The position numbers were made by a program, and so were the translations under genes. DNA of 64,000 bases from Darksidea phi (Eukaryota; Ascomycota; Dothideomycetes; Pleosporales; Lentitheciaceae), in NCBI GenBank assembly GCA_030770425.1, contig JASJFT010000053.1, positions 62,001 to 126,000 of the forward strand, in the 5' to 3' direction. The notes under the pieces are model-generated. The model was not told the DNA's origin, searched no databases, and was given only the letters and a program-made list of their open reading frames with translations. Of this stretch, positions 41,073-52,479 are shown piece by piece (the stretch's first letter is position 1; each line of letters begins with the position of its first letter).

Positions 41073-43239
41073 ATGCGGAACCCCGTGGCATGCGTATCGT
41101 GTCGGAGTGCAAAGCAGCGATGCATTCACAACGGTTGGCCCGCCTCCCCATTGGTGTGCGGGTAGGTTGCTAACAGAGGGCTGCGCAGACGCACCGCCAT
41201 GCGACCGCTGCAAAGCGGCCGGCCGCGCCGAGCTGTGTGAATTCCCTCCACCAGGCACAAGCGCCATTCATCGACGTCCAAAGCGGCCGCGGCAAGACGA
41301 CGACGCTGGCAGCACGCCGCCGGCACCGGCTTCTGTGCAGCGCGCGCCGACGGTGCCGAGTCCCTCCACTGCCGCTCACGCCTCGCCGGCGGCTGCGGCA
41401 TCTCTGCTCGACGGCCTAGACCCCTTCGAGCTGCTCACCGACGAGGTCAAGAACAGCTATCTGCGCTGTGCGTACAAATGGAGCTTCCACCACACCCCCA
41501 CGCTGCTGTTGCGCATCCGCGACCGCACGCTGGAGGCGTGGATGGTATGGGCCATCCTCGCCCTCGCCATCAGGTCCGCCGTGCCATGTCCACGCCGTCC
41601 ACGCCCTCTCTAACCGCGACAGATTCGTAAAAGAGCCGCCCGCGCCCTTCGCCACGCAGACCGAGGCCAGCAATACCTTCGCCGCCCATGCCCGCCAGAT
41701 CCTCCAGTCCGACCTCGAGACGCCGAGCATCAGCCGCGTGCAGGCCCTGCTGATGTTGACGGGCCACGATTGGGGCGCCGGCAATGGACGCCGGGCGTGG
41801 ATATATCTGGGCATGGCCATCAGGCTGGTCGAGGTCATGGATCTGACGCGGGAACTGGACATGCCCAAGGACCGTAAGCCGACGCGCGAGGAATTCATCG
41901 AAGCCGAGGTGCGTCGAAGGACCGCCTGGACATGCTTCCTGATGGATTCTCTGCTCAGCGGCGGAAAGGGTCGCAAGCGGTCGCTGGTTGCGAGTGACAT
42001 GGCCATCCAGCTGCCCTGCGAGCGCGAGAACTTCGTCTTTGGCGATCCAGTGTGCACCGAGCACCTCGACGGCAGACTCCATATGCCGCCCTTATCCCTG
42101 GAAATCGGAGAGCTAGGCATCATCGCGTACAGCCTGCGCGCTGCAAACATCTGGGGCAAAGTAGCCCGGTGGGCCTGTTCAGAAGAGCTCAAAGTGGAAC
42201 TTCCATGGTCGCCGACTTCGCAGTTTCGCCAACTCATCTTGGAACTCCAAGCCTGGAAAACGAATCTTCCGATCCGCTTACAGTATGATCTGTTCTCGCT
42301 GCACAGCCACAACGCCGTCGATCAAGGGCAGGCCTACTGTTACATGCACAGCATAAACTTCATGAGCAACATGTTCTTGCAGCGAGCCTACTTGCCCGTT
42401 CTTGGACCTCAGAGTGCGCCCGACGAGACACCGGAATCGTACAACGAGCACCAGGAAACTTGGAAGAATTGGCAGAAGACGTCGAGAAAAGAGCTCTTCA
42501 GTGAAGCCTCCACTGTCCTGGAAATGCTCGACGAAATGCGCACGTTTGGCGTTTACTTCCTGCGAGGGCTTGTACCCTGGATCGGCTTCACCATCTACAC
42601 AGCTGTTGGGGTGATGCTGTATAGTTTCAACTACCCTAGAGGGGAGGACGATCCACGGATCACGGAAAAGGCGAGAGAACGCGTCATCCGAGGATGCACG
42701 TTTCTGAAAGAGATGAAGACACAGTGGCCCATGGCCAAGACTTGGTTCGAGACCATAAAGCGCATGCAAGTGTACTATCGCTCCGTACTCAGTCAAGAGT
42801 CACCCGTCTCACCCGACGAACGACGAGCGCTGCGGCATGCAATGGTGGACTACGGCGCACTGCAGCCATCCCCAGTCCAGAAGCACGTAGATGCCAAGCC
42901 ATCTGGAAGCACGGATACTGTTCGCAGCAGTATTGTACAGGAGGTATATCTCTCTCACGTTTGCACCAAGCATCTGTCTAACTTCCATAGCAATCGCCTC
43001 TAACCGCACAGGATACGAACACCCCAGCTATAGTCTCTCCACTCACCGTATCCACTCCGAGCGCGTATCCATGCAATGTCAATTGGAATGCTCACCAGAG
43101 CATCCCACCTCTTGAGGAAGACGACACGCTCAATATGAATTTCGATATCAGTAATGAGGAGCTCGAGGAGATTATGATGAATGCTACGCAGGAATTCTGG
43201 GCGTCTTTTCCGGGCGAGGTCGGCGTGGGTTATCAGTGA
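41073..43239 (+). CDS. Zn2Cys6 fungal transcription factor
   Basis: Exons 41073-41133, 41177-41573, 41623-42943 and 43012-43239 join in frame to 668 aa. The binuclear zinc cluster is split by the first intron: CVSCRSAKQRC at residues 7-17, then CDRCKAAGRAELC at 29-41, giving C-x2-C-x6-C-x11-C-x2-C-x8-C. A Pro/Ala-rich linker follows. The fungal-specific transcription factor domain has LMLTGHDWGAGNGRRAWIYL, GMAIRLVEVMDLTREL and VRRRTAWTCFLMDSLLSGG. The C-terminus is acidic (NISNEELEEIMMN-like), a possible activation region. Intron 1 is only 43 nt with a weak donor (GTTGGC), but it is required to restore the second half of the zinc cluster. Targets are unknown; the adjacent PNPOx-like gene is on the same strand. 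Confidence 0.86.
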
Positions 43240-45811
43240 ATACCATGACAGGTGCACCGTCTTTGGTAGCATCTTTCGGGGCTGTTACTTCTTTTCTTCT
43301 TCCCCCTTCAGTTCGGTACCGTTTACTTAATAGCCGGTTCGGGCGCTACTTTGTCGAGTCCAGGAGCTCAAAGGCGCTTGTCAATGGTATTTGGGTTAAA
43401 ACGAAACTTTATCCGTCAATGTAGACGGTTCAAATGCTTTCACGTGTTACTTTTTGGAGTGACTCGTATGTGTATCATGTCTCAGCTTGTTCCTCCAGTG
43501 ATGGCTATTTCCTCGACGTTCCTCTTGATACTAACGCACTCGATCGGTCAACTAGGTGCAATATTGATATACCTATGGCTGTCGAGATGAAGATGTGGCC
43601 GACAAACCGGCTACGCGCACAACCCGTTTGAACATCTTCACCAATAATGACGGATACCGCGCCATGCTGGCTGCTAAGCTGAAGCTTTGCGAAGAAGCCG
43701 CTGCTAGAAGTGACGCAGAGATCGCGGAGAGGCGTCGATGAGCGAAGGGAAGTAGTCAGAAACGCCTCCACGTCTAGTCAGGAAGTCTCCTCTTCGACTG
43801 TGACTAATGAGACTGCGGTTACAACACCAGACGCGTCTCCTCGGCACACAACTGCTGCCCTTCCTCGTCAGACGGAAGAAGATGAACGGTCTTGAGCGCC
43901 GAAACAGTGTTTGCTTGATCAGATGACGTTTCCATCTGTACTAGGCGTTTTTATTGAAGTTCTACTACTAGCGAAGCTGCAGAACGCGGTCTCGCTGCTC
44001 TTAAACCTCGCAAAGCAGTGCTTACCCAGCATTGGTGATAGACGTTTCCGCAAGATCTAGGGAGTGTTCTCAGATATCAGACGTAAGCTTGATCAGAAGC
44101 TTGGTCGACTGGATAAGAAACAGCGCTTTGAGAGGGAATGTACGGGCTCCAATGCTAACGACTCAGTCCCGCGCTCCGAAAGAGGTTGTTCTCCCGTCCC
44201 GACGTAACATGCCTCCGCTTACCCGGAAAATCGGTCCTGATTCCAAGTTCAAAGGCTGAGCCCAAAACCAACAGAATCTCACCGAAGAACACTCCCGCCC
44301 GCATTACCACTAACGTCAACATCAAAAACAGCCGCCGAGCCCGTAGCCCGTAGCCCAAGTCTCTAGCTGAAGCTCTGAGTTGCGCTCCACGACCGGGAAA
44401 ACTGGTATCCCTCATCGCCAGAACTTGAGAACGCATATGCCAGAGCTCACCCGTCGCTATCCGCTTGATATCTTTGCTGCCGTAGCGGCGGCTTCTATGG
44501 GCGGTGGATTTACGGAAGTAACTTAGCGTCTTGAGATGGAATATCAGAATAAGCAGAGAGCTATGGCCTATGCGAAGTGGAATGCTTGATCGTTGTTCGT
44601 GAATCACCATCAACAAGACGGCTTCTTCGTGGTGAGAATGTATACAGAGCGCCTCATTAGAAGCCTTCCCTTGTTAGCCAAGCGTTGGATATTTACACGT
44701 GGAGTATCTATCAACCAAGCCTTCTAGGCCAATAAATAGCCTCGCAAATCCGCTGTGTGGTCCCTTGTCCATGCATTATCATACCTAGAGGGGTAGCATA
44801 TCAGCTTTTTAATGACCGATAGTAAGAGCACCCTCTCGCTCTAACACTCTCTTCCTAAGTTCAACTTCTCGCCTCAAGATGGCTACTTTTTTTTTTGCAT
44901 ATTGCAATCGAACTACTACTCAGAATTGAGGCGTTTCCTCCCCATGCCAGGTTCCTCCAAAGCCTCACACGGACGCCTCAAGTTTCAATATATGTCGCAA
45001 GGTCTTCCCTTCCGCGCAATCAGGATCAACTAGACCTCGTCTCCATAAGTTTTACTATTGATTTCGAGAGGTGGGGGTGCGGGGGAAGGCAGGATGGAGA
45101 AGTGTTGGGAGGAAATGGCATGAGCCTGATAACGTGGGGGGATGTATATATGAGGTGGATAGAGACGTGCTGTTTTAATGAGCCATGAATGAGGCAGAAT
45201 CCAGAGACATGTGTAGGGAGGAGGGAATGCAGATTCTGTGTTTGTGTTGCAGGGGAAGAACGCGCTACCTATCCTAGTAATAGCAACATATGTCAAGGCG
45301 TATAAGTAGGTATACCGAACCTCTTATCTGTCCAGAAGGGGTATTTTGTAGATTTTTAATGGTACGGACCTTTTGGCTGAGCAATAATAAAAATAAAATA
45401 CGTGAGATGGGTACAGCCTTTCGGTTACATTAGAGCGTCCATTATATCGTTCAATATGGCTCCTACAATGTAGTTTTAAAGAAACAGAAAATCTAACGCG
45501 TCTTAAGCTTGTAGGGGCGACGGTTAATGGGACTCATTTAATACGCCCTTAATATGCTCGTAACGCGCTGTTGTACTAAGGTAGGCGGAACTTACTTTTT
45601 GCAAGCGAGGATAATTGTAATGCAAGAAGCTCACATTATATATCTATTCCCCACCGGCCATGCACTTGTACACGAAGAAGACTGCTACATCGGGAATCTT
45701 GAAAAACAGAAAGCAAGAACCAGATCCCATCACCCACACGCCATACTGAAAAATGAATGAGGACGAAAAATGCATGAAACTCGGGCATTAGAAACTCATT
45801 CTCGGTCACTG
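43240..45811. other. Long region without a recognisable gene
   Basis: About 2.6 kb. Several open frames of 60-150 codons exist on both strands, but none shows a known domain or a consistent exon pattern. 43650-44640 looks like decayed coding sequence on the plus strand (for example LEMEYQNKQRAMAYAKWNA near 44530, broken by stops on both sides), not identified. 45290-45560 is AT-richer. Confidence 0.4.
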
Positions 45812-46511
45812 CTAAGGAAAGCTTGAATCATCGGGCATAACAAAGCCCTTGGCGTCAAAATCCTTGCGTATGAAATCGGTCAAGGCGTCGAGCTTCTTCC
45901 GCTGAATATGCAGTGCGCCGATCTTGATGTCTTTCTCCCGCTGGCTCATGTTGCTTAGTATAGATGGAGCCTTCTTCTTTGCCAGCGCGCTTTCGTCCGC
46001 CGGTAGTGAATTTTCAGAAGATGCATCTGCGCTCTTGGACTGGCTGGTCGGCGGGTCCTCGGAAACCATTGAAACGGGATACCGCGCATCGCCATGCGCT
46101 TCGGCTGTGATCTTGAACACCTTTTTACGGGTTGGAGGGACGCCGCCGATGAGCACTAGAAGAAGACTTCGCTGGATGGCGCGGACAATGATGTTGTTGT
46201 GTTGGGTCTCGATAGTAAGTGTTTCGAGTGGTGGTAGCGGTTCCTCTGCATCTTCATGCTGTGAACTCTGGAGCCTGCGATTCGCTTCCTGCTCTTTCCA
46301 TGCCATGGATATGAGAGCTGCTTGGTCACGTAGTTCTTTGATGTCTACGGGAGTTGAGTAGGCCATGAGAGTACCGTTGGGGGACATGACGCTGAACACG
46401 TGAGCTTTTCTGAGACGGAAGCGGATGTAGGACAGCTTACAATATCCGCGGGTAGAGCTGGGGATCTATATTCTTGGCGAGGAGCTCGCTCAGCTTCATC
46501 GCGTTCAACAT
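45812..46511 (-). CDS. Roadblock/LC7-like protein (possible LAMTOR/EGO-type adaptor)
   Basis: Exons 46511-46441 and 46391-45812 (48-nt intron) encode 216 aa. The fold-defining pattern is that of Roadblock/LC7 proteins: an initial helix MKLSELLAKN, strand FVMSPNGTLMAYSTP, helix VDIKELRDQAALISMAW, strand LETLTIETQHNNIIVRAI and the following LLLVLIGG. In yeast and animals, members with this arrangement belong to the Rag/Gtr GTPase-binding Ragulator/EGO complex on vacuoles or lysosomes, or to dynein. Assignment to a particular subunit is not possible here. The C-terminal 90 residues are polar and likely disordered, ending in a short helix. A second in-frame ATG at 46499 is an alternative start. 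Confidence 0.62.
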
Positions 46512-47218
46512 CTCGACAGGTGAGGGTATCCTCGCAGATGAAGGGCTCCTGACGGATGGTTGGCTGGGCTGGTTAGGTTTGTCTATGTCTTCTCTACATA
46601 AATGATAACCCCAAAAGACTGTCGTGGTTGAAAGGAGACAAAGAAGCAATGTGCAGCGAGTGGATTGCTATAGCTATGCTGCGTGTGGACACTCACCTAC
46701 CGCCCTAATGTCGCCCGTACACGTCGTTGTCCGTGCGCCTGGTCGCCACGTTGAAGCCGGCGGGTACGCCTGCCTAAAAGGAAAAAAGAAGTTCAGAAGG
46801 AGCACGGCATAACAGAGACAAAAGCAAAGACTAGACGAGCAGAAGAGATCCGGATCGGGGATTGCAGCATGATGTTGGGCTGGAGACTGGACGTCGGCCG
46901 CCGACGCGGACCGAGCGTATCGGAAACAGGGATCGACCCATGTCACGTGCCGAAGCGGGCTGTTACAATCTTTGCAACACTGCGGTGATGGTTCTATCCG
47001 GGTACATTTCATCGAAATCTATCGCGTAGAGCCGTGCTGGGCGTGCACAGATAAAGTGGAGAGCTCACTACAGCAGCATGATACTGCAGCTAACGTTCGA
47101 GGCTAAAGCAGGTGCAGGAACTCATCCGCAGGCTCATTATCCGAGCTCAAGCCGATAGTGTGGGGCGGTATCGTCATTCATTGAGATACATCCCCCTCAC
47201 CTCGACAAGCTGTAGCCC
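46512..47218. other. Divergent promoter region
   Basis: 700 bp between two divergently transcribed genes. No coding feature recognised. Confidence 0.45.
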
Positions 47219-48397
47219 ATGCTTCTCTCCCGACGCACACTACTAAAGACATCTAGCATCTCCAGCGCACTCGCAACCCGCGCAATTAAGCACTCAACCA
47301 GACCAAACCACATCTTCAGATCACTAGCAACAATGGCGACGGATCCGACCAAGTACAAGCTCAACCATTCCATGTGAGTGGTTCCGTCGCGTGTTCACCA
47401 ATGTCATTCGCCATCTGACAGCTGTAGGATCCGGGTCAAGGATCCGCACCGATCAGTCGAGTTCTACGAGTTCCTAGGCCTGAAGCTCATCAACAAGATC
47501 CAGAACCCCGACGCAAAGTTCGACCTCTACTTCCTCGCGTACGACGGCCCGAAGGCAGTCTCGCAGGGCAACCACTGGACCGACCGCGAGGGCATCGTCG
47601 AGCTGACGCACAATTACGGCACCGAGAACGACCCGAACTACAAGATCGCAAACGGCAATACCGACCCGCGCGGCTTTGGACATCTCTGTATCTCGGTAGA
47701 CAACCTACAGGCTGCGTGCCAGCGGATAGAGGATGCGGGGTACAAGTTTCAGAAGAAGTTGACGGATGGCAAGATGCGGCATGTTGCATTTGCCCTGGAC
47801 CCGGACGGCTACTGGGTCGAGGTCATCGGGCAGAAGCCGTTGGAGGAGACAGAGAGCGTCAAGGAGACGGATCCTGAGACATACCGCCTAAACCACACCA
47901 TGATCCGCGTCAAGGATGCCGAGGTGTCGCTCAATTTCTACAAGGACGTGATGGGCATGAAGCTCAAGCGCACCCACGAGATGAAGAACGGCGGTTTCAA
48001 TCTATATTTCCTCGGATACGGCGATGATAGCGAAATCACCGCGGAAGGTGTGAGCCCGACTGCCGGCCAGGAAGGCTTGTTGGAGCTCACCTGGAACTAC
48101 GGCACGGAGAAGGATCCCGATTTCAAGTATCATGACGGCAATGCTGAGCCGCAGGGTTTCGGTCACATCTGTGTATCTGTCGACGACCTCGACGCTGCGT
48201 GCGCCCGCTTCGAGGAGAAGAAGGTCAATTGGAAGAAGAGGCTCACTGACGGCAGGATGAAGAACATTGCGTTCGTGTTGGGTAAGTTATGAATCCTTGT
48301 ATAACGATGTCTGTCGCTAATGAACAAAACAGATCCCGACGGTTATTGGATTGAGGTCGTGCAGAACGAGAAACTAAAGACACGGGCCAATTGGTAG
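47219..48397 (+). CDS. GLO1: Glyoxalase I (lactoylglutathione lyase), two-domain
   Basis: Exons 47219-47373, 47428-48281 and 48333-48397 join in frame to 357 aa. The protein holds two tandem glyoxalase domains, as in yeast Glo1. Domain 1 has NHSMIRVKD, GIVELTHNYGTE, GFGHLCISV and GYWVEVIG. Domain 2 repeats these as NHTMIRVKD, LLELTWNYGTE, GFGHICVSV and GYWIEVVQ. The His and Glu residues in these blocks are the metal ligands of the family. It isomerises the methylglyoxal-glutathione hemithioacetal to S-lactoylglutathione. The first 38 residues are Arg/Ser/Thr-rich without acids (MLLSRRTLLKTSSISSALAT), a likely mitochondrial presequence. A second in-frame ATG at 47333 would give a cytosolic form. 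Confidence 0.95.
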
Positions 48398-48971
48398 TGT
48401 GGGTGAACGTTGGATGAGCATGTGATTCCTGCGGAGATCGATGCCACAAGTTCTTAACAGCGCCTCAACAAGTAGCTAGTGCTAGTGTCCAATCGACGGA
48501 AACCACATCTCCGGTAGCAAACACCATTGCTGCATGGCACAGACACACATGACAGCACTGCTTTCAGCTGAATGAAAGAAAAATGTACAAACCTGAAACG
48601 GTATTATGTCTCTTTCATCTGATGCTTGGTGCATCAATCTAATATATTCCGTCCTCGTATCATCACCAGCACTCCCAATATTGAACGTTGGAGCTTCGAC
48701 ATTACGCCGGTCAGTTTAGTGCATTATTTGACAGGTATGGCGTAATCCGGGGGTTTCACGGGGGCGGGGTAACCACTCTAGCCTCTCACAGTAAGACCCG
48801 GCCATACAAAGGGAAATAGCTGATTCATGCTACTGCAGGCTCAATGCCGATAGCGGACAGCAATTAATAGTACCGCATAGAAAGACTCAATCTCGTCCTT
48901 CTCCCTCGCGCTGCTTTCCTTCTGATCGCTTGTACTTTCTTACGAGTCGTCCTTCACACGAGACACCCACC
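48398..48971. other. Intergenic region
   Basis: Promoter region of the phosphoglycerate dehydrogenase gene and 3' flank of the glyoxalase gene; no other feature recognised. Confidence 0.45.
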
Positions 48972-50848
48972 ATGACGATACCCACGTACACCTCGAAGCC
49001 GAAGATCCTCATCCCAGAAAAGGTTTCTCCGGATGGACTGGCATTACTGCGAGGAAACTTTGATGTTGATGAGAAGAAAGGATTGAGTGCAGAAGAGCTT
49101 CAGAACATCATCGGCGACTATGAGGCCCTCATCGTGCGGTCAGAGACTAAAGTTACGGCCGACCTCCTCCAGGCCGCCAAGAAACTCAAGGTGGTTGCGA
49201 GGGCGGGAGTAGGGGTTGACAATGTGGATGTCGGGACTGCGACCAGTTTAGGTATCATTGTCGTGAACAGTCCGAGTGGGAATATCAATGCTGCAGCGGA
49301 GCATACTATCGCATGTGAGTGGCTTGTAGAGGCTTAGGAGATACGAAGGATGTGTTGCTGACCAGCCTGTAGTGTTGATGGCTGTTGCCCGCAATGTTGG
49401 GGACGCGTGTGCAAGTATCAAGAATGGGAAGTGGGAGCGTAGTCGCCTTGTTGGTGTCGAAGCGAAGGGCAAGACGCTTGCCATTGTGGGATTGGGCAAA
49501 GGTATGCCATACGGAAAGGTGTTATAGAAGATGCACTACTAACAGTTCGACAGTCGGTCTCACGGTTGCTCGAATTGCTAACGGCTTCGGTATGCGTCTG
49601 ATCGCCTACGATCCCTACGCGAATCCTAGCCTCGCTGCAGCAGCATCCGTCACCTTGAGGCCTAGCCTGGCGGAGATTCTCAAAGAAGCTGATTTTCTCA
49701 CTCTCCACACGCCCCTCATCGCATCCACCAAAGGCATGATCGGCAAGGCTGAACTGGCGACCATGAAGCCTACCGCACGGATTCTTAATGTCGCCCGAGG
49801 CGGCATGATCGACGAGGACGCACTCGTAGAAGCACTAGATGCTAACAAGATCGCGGGAGCCGGCATCGACGTTTTCACTTCCGAACCACCTGAAGCCGAC
49901 TCTTCTGCGAGCAGGCTCATCGCTCATCCCAAGGTGGTAGCAACACCACATCTCGGCGCTTCGACAAAGGAAGCACAAGAAAACGTTTCCATTGATGTTT
50001 GCGAGCAAGTCGTGTCCATTCTCTCAGGCGAGCTTCCCCGCTCAGCAGTCAATGCGCCAATCATTCTTCCAGAGGAATATCGCACATTGCAACCCTTTGT
50101 CACGCTAGTCGAGAAGATGGGCTCCTTGTACACACAACATTATTCGAGTCACGTAAACGTGAAGTCCTTCCGCACGACCTTCGATATCATCTACGAGGGT
50201 GCACTCACAAACCTCAATACTACTAAACCTCTGTTCGCCGCCCTAGTCAAGGGTCTACTAACGCCCATTACGTCCTCTGACGGGCTCAACATCAACATTG
50301 TCAATGCGGAACTATTGGCGAAGGAACGCGGTATCCTCATCAACGAACAGCGTAGCCGCGAGAATGTGGACGACAAACCGTACTCATCATTCATCACATT
50401 ACGAGCGCGCGCCTCTCGCTCCCAATCACACGCGCGTTCCGACATCTCGCGCTCAAACTCACCCTCCGCAGCACGCACCCTGAGCGCCCAACAATCCCAG
50501 GAAGAAGACCAAGTCATCCAAGGCTTCGTCTCCGGCAATAAGCCCTTCATCTCGCGTCTCGACCGCTTCAAAGGCGAGTTTGTTCCGCAAGGTACTCTGC
50601 TCATCTGCCGCAACTTTGACTCTTGCGGTAAGATTGGGTTCGTGGGCTCGCTTCTGGGCAAGGCTGGGGTCAATATAAAGTTCATGAATGTGGCGCCGTT
50701 GCATGATGATGTGGAGACTGGGGGCGGTGATGAGCAGAGCAAGGAGGCGCTTATGATTTTGGGTGTTGATAGGCAGGTTGGGGAGGATGTTATGAAGAAT
50801 TTGATTGGACAGGAGGGCGTGCTGGAGGCTAGTATTGTTACTTTGTGA
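48972..50848 (+). CDS. D-3-phosphoglycerate dehydrogenase
   Basis: Exons 48972-49314, 49373-49501 and 49554-50848 join in frame to 588 aa. NAD-binding loop GLGKVG at 154-159 (created by splicing). Catalytic residues of the D-2-hydroxyacid dehydrogenase family are present: Arg239 in NVARGGMIDE, Glu268 in DVFTSEPPE, and His290 in TPHLGAST. Length and the C-terminal section (GFVGSLLGKAGVNIKFMNV, MILGVDRQVGEDV) fit the long form with an intervening substrate-binding domain and a C-terminal ACT domain. An extra low-complexity Ser/Arg/Gln insert lies near residues 450-485 (RASRSQSHARSDISRSNSPS). The enzyme catalyses the first step of serine synthesis from 3-phosphoglycerate in the cytosol. The last codons and stop belong to a tandem duplication that continues downstream. 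Confidence 0.95.
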
Positions 50849-50899
50849 GGAGGCTAGTATTGTTACTCCGTGAAGAGGCTAGTATTACTTTGTGAGGAG
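50824..50899 (+). repeat. Tandem duplication spanning a stop codon
   Basis: GGAGGCTAGTATTGTTACTT plus TGTGA (50824-50848, the last codons and stop of the dehydrogenase gene) is followed by a second 25-bp copy (50849-50873) and a third 22-bp copy (50874-50895) with small changes. Confidence 0.85.
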
Positions 50900-51324
50900 G
50901 ATATGTATCGGCCTCAACGCCGACAGAGGACGCTGATTGGCTCTTCGTCACTTGCTGACAGCGCATTCTCGCGCTGAGAATCATTTACGTATAAGCAGAC
51001 TAAGCTTTTACCGCAACTCTTCGACATTGCACTCATTTTCGTATCCTCGTAACCTCGTTTGTAACGTATACTCATCACGCTTCGAGGCGTGTTGAGACGT
51101 CGTACGTGCGGTGATGCGCTTCGGCTACCCGAGGCTCCGGCAGGGCGTGATGCGTCGGCCGATAGACGGGACGAAAGTTGCAACGCCTGTAACTTCCACG
51201 GACGCTTGATCATCAACTGTTTATATTGAACACTAACGCTCTCTTGAAGCTCGTTATCACAACTTACAGACAAATAATTGACTGCCAACACTTGGACGCA
51301 TTTAGGACACGCAAGCTCACCGCC
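50900..51324. other. Intergenic region
   Basis: About 400 bp between the dehydrogenase and FMP52 genes; nothing recognised. Confidence 0.45.
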
Positions 51325-52071
51325 ATGACTACCGCAACACTTGCAGGAAGCACGGGCTTTGTCGTACGCCGGTTCCTTCAACAGTCACATCGCACTGCAG
51401 AGAACTGACAAACACAGGGCTCACACATCCTCACTGAACTCCTCGCACACCCGTCCGTCGCCTCCGTCTACGCCTACTCCCGACGCGACCTCCCCAACCC
51501 TTCCGCCTCCACCAAACTCTTCCCACTCACCTCCGCCGATACTTCCTCCTGGCCCGAGCAATTCCCGCGCGAACTGCACCCCAAAGTCTCCTTCTCAGCG
51601 CTCGGCACAACACGCGCGGCGGCGGGCGGCATAGAGCAGCAAAAGAAGATCGACATCGACCTCAACTATGACCTTGCCCGCGCCGCCAAAGACGCCGGCG
51701 TCGAAACATACGTGCTCATCTCGGTGGCCGGCGCGAGTGCACAGTCGTCTATGGCGTACTCACGGATGAAGGGCGAGCTGGAAGACAAGGTCAAGGCGTT
51801 GGGGTTTAAGCATACGGTTATCTTGAGACCAGGGTTGATTATGGGCGTGCGGGAGGAGCGGAGACCGGCTGAGGCGGCGCTCAGGGGATTTGCTGGCTTG
51901 TTGAAGAAGGTTAGTCCTACTTTGACCAACTTCTGGGGGCAGGATGCGAGCGTTATTGCGAGGGCGGCTGTGGTTGCTGCCGTGCAGTGTGTCGAGGGAG
52001 AGAAGGAGCCGGGCGTCTGGGAGCTTGCGCAGAGCGATATTGTGAAGCTGGGAGGCGACCGGGAGAAGTGA
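51325..52071 (+). CDS. FMP52: FMP52-like NAD(P)-binding mitochondrial protein
   Basis: Exons 51325-51363 and 51418-52071 encode 230 aa, the usual length of fungal Fmp52. The short first exon gives TLAGSTGFV, completed by the second exon to the Rossmann motif GSTGFVG. Further family blocks are FSALGTTRAAAGG, IDLNYDLARAAKDAGVETYVLIS, SAQSSMAYSRMKGELE and RPGLIMG. Yeast Fmp52 is found in the mitochondrial outer membrane; its reaction is not established. The extended short-chain-dehydrogenase-like fold (Tyr and Lys in MAYSRMKGE) suggests an atypical SDR. Confidence 0.92.
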
Positions 52072-52479
52072 GATGGGAGAGAGGATCGGTGCGAAATGGC
52101 TGCTTGATATAGGGTGCAAGTGGGAATGTTATACGTCAGGGTGCTTATGCTCTATGTCTCGAGGATGGGAGTTTCTCTACGGTTAAACAATATACCCTCC
52201 CATTTATCGATCTTCTTCTACCTTCGCGATCATATTTCTGTTATGTCTGTAGTGTATAAATGCATCTTTCCATCACATCCGCATGAGCTGCCCCCACTGT
52301 GCAGGCGCGTCCAACGGAACGACGAAGGATATAGTTTATCTTGTACAGTATGCAGTCCGATCACATACCGCTTGACGAGGTCCGGTTGGCTTGGATCTTT
52401 GCACATTGAAAGAAACCACTCTGCTTCTGCTCTGTTCATGAGGTCTTTTGGGAGCTGATCATTTAACTGTTTGCTCAAG

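Noticed and set aside
43650..44650. Transposase or bZIP-like gene remnant
   Set aside because: Short suggestive peptides are broken by stops in every frame; no diagnostic motif could be confirmed.
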